64,000 nucleotides of DNA from Phycisphaerales bacterium (GTDB taxonomy: Bacteria > Planctomycetota > Phycisphaerae > Phycisphaerales > SM1A02): assembly GCA_029268515.1 (NCBI GenBank), contig JAQWNP010000016.1:62001-126000 (forward strand). Direction: 5' to 3'. A program made the position numbers and the translations under genes. Below are positions 46,900 through 54,749 of the stretch, in pieces. Under the pieces are notes generated by a model. It searched no databases and was not told where the DNA came from. It worked only from the letters and a program-made list of their open reading frames with translations. Position 1 is the stretch's first letter; every line of letters begins with the position of its first letter.

Positions 46900-47883
46900 T
46901 TGCCAAATGAACCAGCTATTGATGTCCGGGGGACGGCGAAAACCTACCGTGGAGGTATTCAAGCGCTGCGCGGCGTCAACCTTCGCGTTGAGCGAGGTGA
47001 GATCTTCGGTCTTTTGGGTCCAAATGGCGCCGGCAAGTCCACACTCGTCAAGATCTTTATGACGGTGATCAAGCCCAGCCTTTCAGAGGGCATGCTGCTG
47101 GGCAAACCAATTGGACACAAACCAACTTTGCGCCGCGTCGGCTACCTACCAGAACACGCTCGTCTGCCACATTATCTTACTGGCTACCAAGCACTGCTTT
47201 ACTATGGTGGGCTGACTGGCCAATCACGTCGGTCTTGTCGCCGGACTGCGGAGCATCTCTTAAAAACTGTGGGCATGTCTTCTTGGGCAAAGAAGCGTGT
47301 ATCAACATACTCCAAGGGCATGCTACAGCGCATCGGCCTTGCTCAAGCCATGATGAACAAACCTGATCTCATCATGCTCGACGAACCTACTGATGGTGTT
47401 GATCCAGTGGGACGCCGCGAAATTCGCGATCTCATCTTATCTCTAAGAGAACAAGGCACCACCATCTTTATCAATAGTCACTTACTCAGTGAACTTGAGA
47501 TGATCTGTGATCGAGTGGCCATCCTTGTACAAGGCCAAGTAAATATGCAAGGGACCATCGACGATCTGACCGCGGCAAGCCAACGGATCGACATTTCATT
47601 CCAAGGCCCTTCACCTCAATGGCTACGAGAACACCCAGAACTCAACGTTAATACTAAAAACAATACAACAACAATTCATGCAAAGAACCAAGTAGCTGTT
47701 GATGTGCAATGGATTTTAGATCGGCTCCGTAGCGAACAGCGTGTCATTGAGTCATTTGCAACACGCAGAGAGACACTTGAAGATCTCTTTATGCGAGCTG
47801 TGACAGATGAAGATACAGGGCAAGTCGCTGACATTGGAGCAGCAAAAAAGAAGTCACAAATAAATACTGGTGGTGCCAAATGA
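46900..47883 (+). CDS. ABC transporter ATP-binding protein
   Basis: A 327-residue ABC ATPase with TTG start at 46900 (no ATG fits). The Walker A motif is GLLGPNGAGKSTLVKIF near residue 45, the signature region is STYSKGMLQRIGLAQAM, the Walker B is LIMLDEPTDGVDP and the switch His is in TIFINSHLLSE. It belongs to the class of exporters and drug or lipid transporters of the ABC-2 type. Its stop overlaps the permease start by four bases (ATGA). The substrate is unknown. Confidence 0.93.
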   Translation: MPNEPAIDVRGTAKTYRGGIQALRGVNLRVERGEIFGLLGPNGAGKSTLVKIFMTVIKPSLSEGMLLGKPIGHKPTLRRVGYLPEHARLPHYLTGYQALLYYGGLTGQSRRSCRRTAEHLLKTVGMSSWAKKRVSTYSKGMLQRIGLAQAMMNKPDLIMLDEPTDGVDPVGRREIRDLILSLREQGTTIFINSHLLSELEMICDRVAILVQGQVNMQGTIDDLTAASQRIDISFQGPSPQWLREHPELNVNTKNNTTTIHAKNQVAVDVQWILDRLRSEQRVIESFATRRETLEDLFMRAVTDEDTGQVADIGAAKKKSQINTGGAK

Positions 47884-49028
47884 ATGGCATTATTGCCCTG
47901 TTTATCGATGCTTATCGTGAGCTCAACGCACGCAAGTTGTTTTGGCTGACGCTCGCACTTTCACTCTTACTGGTACTGGCGTTTGGATCTATTGGCTTTA
48001 ATGAGCGTGGCCTGTCCCTGCTGTATGGCCTCTATGAGGTCGAGTCACCTTACTTTGTAGAAGGCAACCCTCTTACTCGCATTTTCTATCAGGGCATTTT
48101 CTCTTACTTTATGGTGACTATTTGGCTGGCGTGGGGCGCCACCATATTGGCGTTAATCTCAACGACATCGATCTTCCCAGACTTTCTCGCCAGTGGTTCG
48201 GTTGAACTTGTACTGTCAAAGCCAATTCGTCGCATCACACTCTTTATCGTCAAATATATTGGCGCCCTGCTCTTTGTCATCTTTCAAGTCACTGTCTTTT
48301 GCGTTGGCGCATTTATCTGCATTGGCCTGCGGATCGGCACATGGGATCCGACAGTGTTGCTGGGCATCCCTCTGATCACACTGTTCTTCTCATACATCTA
48401 CTGTATCAACGTGCTTGTTGGCATTATCTCCCGATCTGCCTTGGCAGCACTTTTGATTTGCCTACTCTTTTGGTTTTTAGTCTTCAGTATCCAGCAAGCT
48501 TCCGAATTGGTGACATGGGCGCATACAGACATGGCGTTGGGAACTGAGAGCCAACAGCGAGCCATTGACAACAAAGGCAAAGAGCTCGAGGCAACAGAAC
48601 AGCGATTAGCAGCAGCTGATAACAGCGATCGTCAAACATTAAAAAACCAACGCGACTCGCTTGATGATCAGATTTCACGTTATAAAACCGAGATGGAAGA
48701 TCAACAGAAAACGCTTGGAACGCTGGGAGCCTGGAAAAACGGAATTGATACTGCCCTTTGGTTCCTACCAAAAACAGGTGCTACCAAGAGACTCCTAACC
48801 AGGGCCTTAGAAGGTGACGCGCCCGTCACCTTTACCGATCTTATGACCGGTAATTTTGATTCGTCTAGTCGACGCAATTCAACGTCTGACACTGAGAGGG
48901 AAGCAAAACTACGCATTGAAGCAGAAGAGCGCAGCGTGCCGGCGTGGTGGATCTTGGGCACCTCTGTTGTGTTCGAATTGGTGATCCTGACTTTTGCCGC
49001 ATTCGTTTTTATTCGTCGCGACTACTGA
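47880..49028 (+). CDS. ABC-2 type transporter permease with coiled-coil loop
   Basis: A 382-residue permease with about six membrane helices (KLFWLTLALSLLLVLAFGSI, WLAWGATILALISTTSIF, LFVIFQVTVFCVGAFICIGL, GIPLITLFFSYIYCINVLVG, ALLICLLFWFLVFS, WWILGTSVVFELVILTFAAF). Between the last two lies a soluble loop of about 140 residues with a coiled-coil (RAIDNKGKELEATEQRLAAA, RDSLDDQISRYKTEMEDQQK). It overlaps the ATPase gene by four bases and ends one base before the convergent proC gene. The loop could bind an envelope partner. Confidence 0.87.
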   Translation: MNGIIALFIDAYRELNARKLFWLTLALSLLLVLAFGSIGFNERGLSLLYGLYEVESPYFVEGNPLTRIFYQGIFSYFMVTIWLAWGATILALISTTSIFPDFLASGSVELVLSKPIRRITLFIVKYIGALLFVIFQVTVFCVGAFICIGLRIGTWDPTVLLGIPLITLFFSYIYCINVLVGIISRSALAALLICLLFWFLVFSIQQASELVTWAHTDMALGTESQQRAIDNKGKELEATEQRLAAADNSDRQTLKNQRDSLDDQISRYKTEMEDQQKTLGTLGAWKNGIDTALWFLPKTGATKRLLTRALEGDAPVTFTDLMTGNFDSSSRRNSTSDTEREAKLRIEAEERSVPAWWILGTSVVFELVILTFAAFVFIRRDY

Positions 49029-49029
49029 C

Positions 49030-49833
49030 CTATTGGTTACCCAAATCCTGACCTCGCTTTTGAGCTGCCTTGACTGCCTTGAGAACAATCTCATCAAACT
49101 TGTGTTCCAACATAAGATCAATCGCAGCGGCGGTCGTCCCACCCTTACTGGTAACCATGGCACGGAGCGCCGCGGCATCAGGTTCACTCTCAAGTAGAAG
49201 TTGCCCCGCACCAGCAATCGTATGATCTGTAATCTGTAAAGCGATGTGCTCCTCAAGGCCCATTTCAATACCACCGCGCACCATCGCCTCCGCTAATAAG
49301 AACACATAAGCTGGACCAGACCCTCCGAGCGCCGTGGCTGCATCAATGTGTGCTTCATCAACCTGAACACTATGTCCCAAGGCATCGAATATTTCGGTTG
49401 CGAGTGCGGCATCCTCTTGTGCTGCTCCATGCCCTAGTGCAATGGCTGTCATACCGCGACCGATTCGACAAGGCGTATTGGGCATGACGCGCACGACCTT
49501 CGCCAATGGACCCAGCATGTCGGAAATCTTCTTACTCGGCACACCAGCCATGACTGAAATGACCACTGTTGGCTCTAAAAGCTTGCCGATCCAAGCACCA
49601 ACCTCTGAGAAGCCTTGTGGCTTGACCGCCAACATGATCTGATCGGCACTGGCAATCTGAGCTGCATCTTGTGAGGTGGCACACCCAAGATCAGCCGCAC
49701 GTTGGCGTCGCTCTTCATCATGCTCTGCCACCACAATCTGCTGAGGCTTGAGAATGTTCGCCTCAAGTAGACCATGAAGGGCTGCACCGCCCATATTTCC
49801 AAGCCCAATAATGCTAAGTCGGAAAGTTGCCAT
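49030..49833 (-). CDS. proC: Pyrroline-5-carboxylate reductase
   Basis: A 267-residue enzyme; the ATG at 49833 is chosen because GAGGTGA lies just upstream, and a GTG nine bases earlier is less likely. The NAD(P)-binding motif is LSIIGLGNMGGAALHGLLE, the middle has VRVMPNTPCRIGRGM, and the dimer domain has ATALGGSGPAYVFLLAEAM. It reduces pyrroline-5-carboxylate to proline with NADPH. It converges on the ABC permease with one base between the stops. Confidence 0.95.
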   Translation of the reverse strand: MATFRLSIIGLGNMGGAALHGLLEANILKPQQIVVAEHDEERRQRAADLGCATSQDAAQIASADQIMLAVKPQGFSEVGAWIGKLLEPTVVISVMAGVPSKKISDMLGPLAKVVRVMPNTPCRIGRGMTAIALGHGAAQEDAALATEIFDALGHSVQVDEAHIDAATALGGSGPAYVFLLAEAMVRGGIEMGLEEHIALQITDHTIAGAGQLLLESEPDAAALRAMVTSKGGTTAAAIDLMLEHKFDEIVLKAVKAAQKRGQDLGNQ

Positions 49834-49966
49834 TGAATTCACCTCATGGGGCGTGAGCCTAACAGCGGAAAACCACTGGTCAAGCGCTCTTCAAGGCGCC
49901 GCAAGCGATGCTGCGATAGAATGCTGGAAGATATGCGAGCAACCGTCTGGAAAAAGGCATTTTTAA

Positions 49967-50956
49967 ATGGCAGCAACTGAGACATATACCGGTACCTATG
50001 TCCTTCCTTTTGAGAAGCCAGCGATCGAACTTGAGAAACAGATCGAGGCGCTCGAATCTTCTGAGCAGGCTTCCAACTATGAACAAGAGCGTGCTAGTCT
50101 GCAACGAAACCGGGACAGCCTGCTGGAAAAACTCTATCAACAGATGACACCTTGGGACACCGTCCGGGTAGCTCGCCACCCTGCACGCCCTCAAACTTCT
50201 GACTACATCCGCATGCTCTTTCGAGACTTTAGAGAACTGCATGGTGATCGACACTTTGGTGATGATCCCAGCATTGTGACCGGACTGGGTCGAATCGGCT
50301 CCCATAAGGTCATGGTTGTTGGACATCAAAAAGGAAAGTCGACGCAAGAGAAAGTAGCCTGCCACTTTGGCTGCGCCCATCCAGAGGGCTACCGAAAGGC
50401 GCTGTTAAAAATGCAGTTGGCAGAGAAGTACAACCTTCCAATTGTGACATTCATCGATACGCCTGGCGCTTATCCAGGTGTCAAAGCTGAGGAACGTGGG
50501 CAAGCTCAGGCAATCGCTCTGAATCTTCGAGAGATGAGTCGCCTCAAGACACCAATTATCTCATGTGTGATTGGCGAAGGTGGTTCAGGCGGCGCCTTGG
50601 GTATTGGTGTTGGTGATCGCACTGCAATGCTGGAGTATGCCTGGTACTCAGTTATTTCTCCCGAAGGCTGCGCGGCCATTCTGTGGAAACAGAGCAATGA
50701 AGAGACCAATCAGCTTGCAGCCTCAGCCCTATCTCTCACCGCCAAAGAGAACCTGGCCAATGGCTTGGTTGATCATGTCATTCCAGAGCCTCTTGGTGCT
50801 GCCCACCGCAACCCCACCGAAGTCGCCGCCACGCTTGAGCGATGGATTACTGACCAACTCTCAGATCTACTCAGATTTCAACCTCAATCACTGGTTCAAA
50901 GACGCTATGAGAAATTGAGAAGAATTGGCCGTCTTCAGGAATACGGCCCCGTCTAA
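49967..50956 (+). CDS. accA: Acetyl-CoA carboxylase carboxyltransferase subunit alpha
   Basis: A 329-residue AccA. N-terminal region LPFEKPAIELEKQIEALESS is the family's coiled-coil start; the body has FRDFRELHGDRHFGDDPSIV, IVTFIDTPGAYPGVKAEERG, and CVIGEGGSGGALGIGVGDR with EYAWYSVISPEGCAAILWK. It moves carboxyl from biotin carboxyl carrier protein to acetyl-CoA, making malonyl-CoA for fatty acid synthesis, with the AccD subunit (not in this window). It is divergent from proC. Confidence 0.97.
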   Translation: MAATETYTGTYVLPFEKPAIELEKQIEALESSEQASNYEQERASLQRNRDSLLEKLYQQMTPWDTVRVARHPARPQTSDYIRMLFRDFRELHGDRHFGDDPSIVTGLGRIGSHKVMVVGHQKGKSTQEKVACHFGCAHPEGYRKALLKMQLAEKYNLPIVTFIDTPGAYPGVKAEERGQAQAIALNLREMSRLKTPIISCVIGEGGSGGALGIGVGDRTAMLEYAWYSVISPEGCAAILWKQSNEETNQLAASALSLTAKENLANGLVDHVIPEPLGAAHRNPTEVAATLERWITDQLSDLLRFQPQSLVQRRYEKLRRIGRLQEYGPV

Positions 50957-51279
50957 GCCCCGGAGAGGTAATCAGAGCCACTCGTTGACCACCTCAGGCG
51001 GCATCCCTATCATGGCCCCGCAATGGGGACCTTTCTGAGGCAGTTGCCCCCACTGAGAGGTCTAGAAGCAGGTTTCGAGGGCCGCAGAGGTTAGTCAGGG
51101 CTTTTGATCTCATGAAGCTGTCGCCGCTGCTCTATTATTCGCTCGTTTTTGGCTGATTTCAGAGCTCGTATGACCGTGTGTTGGTGGCTCAGACATATAG
51201 ATGGGCAGGATTCGCTCCTCAGACTGGCACAATCGCTGGCAGAGCAATCAAAACGTATCTCCCCAAAGGGAATCTGATC
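50957..51279. other. Intergenic stretch between accA and the DksA-like gene
   Basis: Most of these 323 bases show no gene. A short hairpin, GGCCCC with GGGGACC at 51014-51031, followed by TTTCTG, may end the accA transcript. AAAGGGAA near 51265 is the likely ribosome site for the next gene. Confidence 0.45.
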
Positions 51280-52200
51280 GTGGCAAAGAAGAAGATCACC
51301 AAGAAGACCACTAAGAAAAGTTCTAAGAAGGCTCCAGCCAAGAAGAAGGCTCCAGCCAAGAAGAAGGCTCCAGCCAAGAAGAAAGCTCCAGCCAAGAAGA
51401 AGGCGCCAGCCAAGAAGAAGGCGCCAGCTAAGAAGAAGGCGCCAGCTAAGAAGAAGGCGCCAGCTAAGAAGAAGGCGCCAGCTAAGAAGAAGGCGCCAGC
51501 TAAGAAGAAGGCTCCAGCTAAGAAGAAGGCGCCAGCTAAGAAGAAGGCTCCAGCTAAGAAGAAAGCTCCAGCCAAGAAGAAAACAGCCAAGAAGACCGCC
51601 TCCGCTGGCGGCACGACCGCGAGCAATCGCCGCCGCGGTCGCACCGTGGCTGAAGTCGCTGCTGCTTCTACTGCCGATGGCGACGGCTATGTCATCGTTG
51701 CTGGCCGCCGAGTACGCATGATGGCAGGACTCATCGCGAAGAAGACCCGACGTACCAAGGCTGCATTGACCGCTGCTGCATTGAGCGCCGAAGAACAGGT
51801 TTCACAGTCCCTAAAGGCAATCAAGACAAGTTTGACTGCCAAAGAGCTCAAAGCGTTCATGTCGATGCTGTATGAACGTCGGAAGTCACTGATGCATGAT
51901 CTGGGAGCAATGGAAAATCATGCACTTCGCGCCAACAAAGACGGCTCATCACAAATGCCAATCCACCCCGCTGATCTCGGTTCAGATACCTATGACCAGG
52001 ATCTTAATCTTGGCCTGGCTGCCAAGGAACGGCAACTCATTCGGGAAATTGATGAAGCAATACAACGTATCAAGAAAAAGACATATGGCATTTGCCAAGC
52101 ATCTGGCAAGGTGATTCCACTGGCCAGACTCAATGCGAAACCGTGGGCAAAATATACTGTTGAAGCCGCTCGGGAACGCGAACGTCACATGAATTCATGA
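51280..52200 (+). CDS. DksA/TraR-like protein with Ala-Pro-Lys repeat N-terminus
   Basis: About 306 residues from a GTG at 51280, with a ribosome site AAAGGGAA about nine bases upstream. Residues 2-100 are almost only Lys, Ala, Pro and Thr, with 14 copies of APAKKK, a histone H1-like DNA- or RNA-binding tail. The C-terminal 120 residues match the DksA/TraR family coil (FMSMLYERRKSLMHDLGAME, KERQLIREIDEAIQRIKKK, YGICQASGKVIPLARL, NAKPWAKYTVEAARERE). The usual four-Cys zinc finger is reduced to one Cys (YGICQAS). DksA-type proteins bind RNA polymerase; here the tail may also compact nucleic acid. lspA follows by 21 bases. Confidence 0.88.
   Translation: MAKKKITKKTTKKSSKKAPAKKKAPAKKKAPAKKKAPAKKKAPAKKKAPAKKKAPAKKKAPAKKKAPAKKKAPAKKKAPAKKKAPAKKKAPAKKKAPAKKKTAKKTASAGGTTASNRRRGRTVAEVAAASTADGDGYVIVAGRRVRMMAGLIAKKTRRTKAALTAAALSAEEQVSQSLKAIKTSLTAKELKAFMSMLYERRKSLMHDLGAMENHALRANKDGSSQMPIHPADLGSDTYDQDLNLGLAAKERQLIREIDEAIQRIKKKTYGICQASGKVIPLARLNAKPWAKYTVEAARERERHMNS
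51331..51582 (+). repeat. 14-fold 18-base tandem repeat encoding APAKKK
   Basis: Fourteen tandem 18-base units (first at 51331, last at 51565) encode Ala-Pro-Ala-Lys-Lys-Lys. Unit copies differ only at third positions (GCT/GCG, GCC/GCT, AAG/AAA). The number of units is likely to vary between strains by slippage. Confidence 0.95.
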
Positions 52201-52221
52201 TCACGTAGATGCCTCTAAGCA

Positions 52222-52893
52222 ATGTCGCAGAGCACAAACGACAAAACATTTGTTAGAGCTTACCAGTCTCCAATGGCGTGGCTGGTTTTAGTCTGCGTTG
52301 TTCTGGCTGGCCTCAGCATTGACCTTGTGACGAAACGCCTCGCTTTTGAATATGTGACTTCTTCGCCAGTAGAGCTAGACCGAGATACGCTCATCAATAA
52401 ACCTTGGTTTGATCCAATAGAAAGCCATGACGGTACTGAAGCCCTGCCTTGGAACCTTTTGGATTTTCATCTGGTCCTAAACCAAGGCGCCGTTTTTGGC
52501 ATTGGACCAAACCAACGCGCGTTCTTCATTATCTTCACAGTCATTGCACTTGTGATTGGTTTATTTGTCTTCGGTTGGCTCACATCAGCGCGTAGCACCA
52601 TTGCGCATTTTGCCATCGGACTTATTCTGGCTGGTGGGCTTGGAAACTTATACGACCGACTGCTGATTGGACGGGTCCGTGACTTCTTGCACATGCTTCC
52701 AGATGTTGAGCTGCCCTTCGGCTGGAGCTGGCCGGGCAATCAAACCGGCGAAGTTTTTCCTTGGATCTTCAATGTGGCTGACGTCCTCTTGCTCACAGGT
52801 ATGGGACTACTACTCATTCATGCCATGATCGATGATCGAGCTGAAAATCGAAAGGCCCAAGCAAGCAAAACCGATTCACCCGGCCAAGAATGA
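52222..52893 (+). CDS. lspA: Lipoprotein signal peptidase (signal peptidase II)
   Basis: A 223-residue membrane protease. Four helices hold the catalytic Asp pair: GNLYDRLLIGRVRDFLHM (first Asp set) and FNVADVLLLTGMGLL (second). LVLNQGAVFGIGPNQRA is the conserved second-helix start. It removes signal peptides from prolipoproteins after lipid addition. About 40 residues (residues 46-85, rich in Asp and Pro) are inserted between helix 1 and helix 2 relative to typical 160-170-residue enzymes. The last 18 bases overlap the convergent truB gene. Confidence 0.93.
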   Translation: MSQSTNDKTFVRAYQSPMAWLVLVCVVLAGLSIDLVTKRLAFEYVTSSPVELDRDTLINKPWFDPIESHDGTEALPWNLLDFHLVLNQGAVFGIGPNQRAFFIIFTVIALVIGLFVFGWLTSARSTIAHFAIGLILAGGLGNLYDRLLIGRVRDFLHMLPDVELPFGWSWPGNQTGEVFPWIFNVADVLLLTGMGLLLIHAMIDDRAENRKAQASKTDSPGQE

Positions 52894-53625
52894 CTCCCAC
52901 TGCTTTACAGAGACCAGATCTTCACTCGTCACAGGATCTGGCACTGCTTCCAATGGCACAGAAAGTGCCTCGGTAAAGGGGCCAACGGCAGTACGAACGA
53001 TTGCTGCGCAATGCCCGCCAGTACCAAGTGCCACGCCAAGATCGCGAGCAAGACTTCGGACATAAAAGCCGGTTCGACAACGTACCTCTAGTTCGACCTC
53101 AGGCCAAGCATAGCTTAAGAGCCTCAGCTCATGAACAAAGACACGACGAGGTTCAATCTTAACAACCTGGTTCTTACGAGCTTTCTTGTAAGCTCGCACA
53201 CCGTCAATCTTGACCGCGCTAAACTGCGGTGGCCGTTGCATCACTTCGCCTTCAAAAGACTTCAATGCCGCTGCAACAGTCTCTTGAGTTGGCGGCTTAG
53301 AGATTGACACAGGCTGCATCTCACCTTCTCGATCATCAGTATTCGTAAATGCACTAAGATCAATTGTTGTTCGATAAGTTTTATCTGTCGCCATGACTTC
53401 TTGCAGCAATCGTGTTGCTTTACCCAGTCCCATCACTAAGACACCACTTGCAAGCGGATCAAGAGTGCCAGCATGTCCTGTGCGCACAGATCCAGCTCTT
53501 CGCCGAACAACTGAAACAGCTTGCATTGAAGATGGACCAATAGGCTTGATCACCGATAAAAAACCAATGAGGCCTGAATGCCCAGTTGATTTTTCGGATG
53601 TTGGTTTCGGATCACTCAAAGCCAT
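52876..53625 (-). CDS. truB: tRNA pseudouridine-55 synthase
   Basis: About 249 residues from the ATG at 53625; a longer form from 53676 is possible. The catalytic Asp56 is in GHAGTLDPLASGVLVMGLGK. The N-terminal GFLSVIKPIGPSSMQAV is the family start, and YKKARKNQVVKIEPRRV and EVRCRTGFYVRSLARDLG are typical of the RNA-binding body. It makes pseudouridine at position 55 in the T-loop of tRNAs. Two tRNA genes lie just upstream on the same strand. It overlaps lspA by 18 bases tail to tail. Confidence 0.95.
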   Translation of the reverse strand: MALSDPKPTSEKSTGHSGLIGFLSVIKPIGPSSMQAVSVVRRRAGSVRTGHAGTLDPLASGVLVMGLGKATRLLQEVMATDKTYRTTIDLSAFTNTDDREGEMQPVSISKPPTQETVAAALKSFEGEVMQRPPQFSAVKIDGVRAYKKARKNQVVKIEPRRVFVHELRLLSYAWPEVELEVRCRTGFYVRSLARDLGVALGTGGHCAAIVRTAVGPFTEALSVPLEAVPDPVTSEDLVSVKQWESFLAG

Positions 53626-53700
53626 TTTCCTCACATAGGGAACCAATTTTGCCCCAGAAAGCGGTGATGAACCCATGAGATCAGGTATACACCCCGATTA

Positions 53701-53728
53701 CAAAAGGCCCGCGTATGCGAGCCTTTTG
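53701..53728 (-). terminator. Terminator of the tRNA transcript
   Basis: CAAAAGGC-C-CGC pairs with GCG-A-GCCTTTTG over a four-base loop just after the tRNA-Pro 3' end on the minus strand. The T-run on that strand is short, so part of transcription may continue into truB. Confidence 0.7.
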
Positions 53729-53730
53729 TA

Positions 53731-53805
<75 letters not shown>

Positions 53806-53813
53806 CAATGAAG

Positions 53814-53901
53814 CGGACAGGGTGGGATTCGAACCCACGGTACGGACAAGCCGTACACGGCATTTCCAGTGCCGCTCCTTAAGCCGCTCGGACACCTGTC
53901 C
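53814..53901 (-). tRNA. tRNA-Ser (anticodon GGA)
   Basis: An 88-base tRNA on the minus strand with acceptor stem GGACAGG/CCTGTCC and discriminator G. The anticodon stem CGGCA/TGCCG carries loop CTGGAAA, giving anticodon GGA for Ser. The long variable arm (TACGG with CCGTA) and T-loop GTTCGAATC fit a Ser type. The 3' CCA is not encoded. Confidence 0.93.
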
Positions 53902-54278
53902 CGTCAGAATACGACTGAGCAGTCTATCAGGTTGCTCCGCCTGGGAAGGCCTCACAAGGATCACCGCCACCCCAAAACGCACACCACCGCGCCATAGCGC
54001 GGTAGCTCGCCCCTTTGCTGGACCCGCCACTGACCCCGAAGGCTTTAGGCAGACGATCGATCCTCAATATGGAGCACGTGCTCTCTTTCCCAATCCCCGG
54101 TCTATCTCCCCACCATTCAATCCCTCGCCCGCAATCAAAAAGATCGAGTCCGTGACAAGTCGCACTCGGTTCGCCCCAACATAGAGCCAATTCAGGCTTC
54201 AAAAATAAAAAGCGCAAAAACCCTAACAAGTGCGCTTTTAAGCTGAAGTGATATGGAACGGATTCTGCTCGAAATGCC
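53902..54278. other. Intergenic stretch between tRNA-Ser and the YkgJ gene
   Basis: The 377 bases hold the YkgJ terminator at 54203-54240 and, closer to the tRNA, the presumed promoter of the tRNA pair on the minus strand. A frame open on the plus strand here runs through the tRNAs and is not coding. Confidence 0.5.
54203..54240 (-). terminator. Terminator of the YkgJ gene
   Basis: On the minus strand AAAAGCGCA pairs with TGCGCTTTT over a 14-base loop and continues into TATTTTT. It lies about 40 bases after the YkgJ stop. Confidence 0.8.
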
Positions 54279-54749
54279 TTAGGGCGTCTTGTCGCGTTGG
54301 ATTCGGATCTGCTCAATCGGCACGACCTTTCCCTGATCCATGCCTGGACAGGGAGTCGATCTACGGGCCCTTGCCCAATCCTCTGGGCTGCGAAGATTCT
54401 CTGTCCAAAATGGCCAAGTACGGCACTGCCGGGGTCGAGCCCCATAGATGCCACACAACGCTTTGCCCGGCTCCGTTTTTCGGTCAAGGAAAATGCAATC
54501 GTAACCGGACTCTGTCAGGTGCTCATTGAGCGACCATCCATCATTGAGCTTCCGAGCATATTGGTCCCGGAACGCGCGTGGCTTGAGCCCCATCGCTTTT
54601 GCCATCTCCAGGCCCTCTTGCTCAGTAAACCAAACGGCACCCGGAGGGCCTGTGCAACAATTACCGCACTGCGTACAAGCGAAGCGCAGTCCATCACGAT
54701 ACCACTCGCGCTCGACGGAGTCCTCAGATGACTTGCTCTCTTTTGTCAC
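54279..54749 (-). CDS. YkgJ family Cys-cluster protein
   Basis: About 156 residues from a GTG at 54749 that makes a GTGA overlap with the stop of the upstream gene; a longer start at 54815 would lie in that gene. The cluster CTQCGNCCTGPPGAVWF near residue 30 and later Cys (YDCIFLD, ALCGIYGARPRQCRTWPF) match the YkgJ/UPF0153 family. The family's Cys are thought to bind zinc or an iron-sulfur cluster. The function is not known. It ends at a clear terminator. Confidence 0.85.
   Translation of the reverse strand: MTKESKSSEDSVEREWYRDGLRFACTQCGNCCTGPPGAVWFTEQEGLEMAKAMGLKPRAFRDQYARKLNDGWSLNEHLTESGYDCIFLDRKTEPGKALCGIYGARPRQCRTWPFWTENLRSPEDWARARRSTPCPGMDQGKVVPIEQIRIQRDKTP

Noticed and set aside
51331-51582. 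Regular 18-base repeats that could look like a CRISPR array
   Set aside because: The units are contiguous without spacers and lie in frame within a gene, encoding APAKKK.
51219-51644. Long open frame on the minus strand opposite the APAKKK repeat
   Set aside because: It is only the mirror of the repeat (Ala-Phe-Leu-Ala-Gly units) and lacks a ribosome site or family match.
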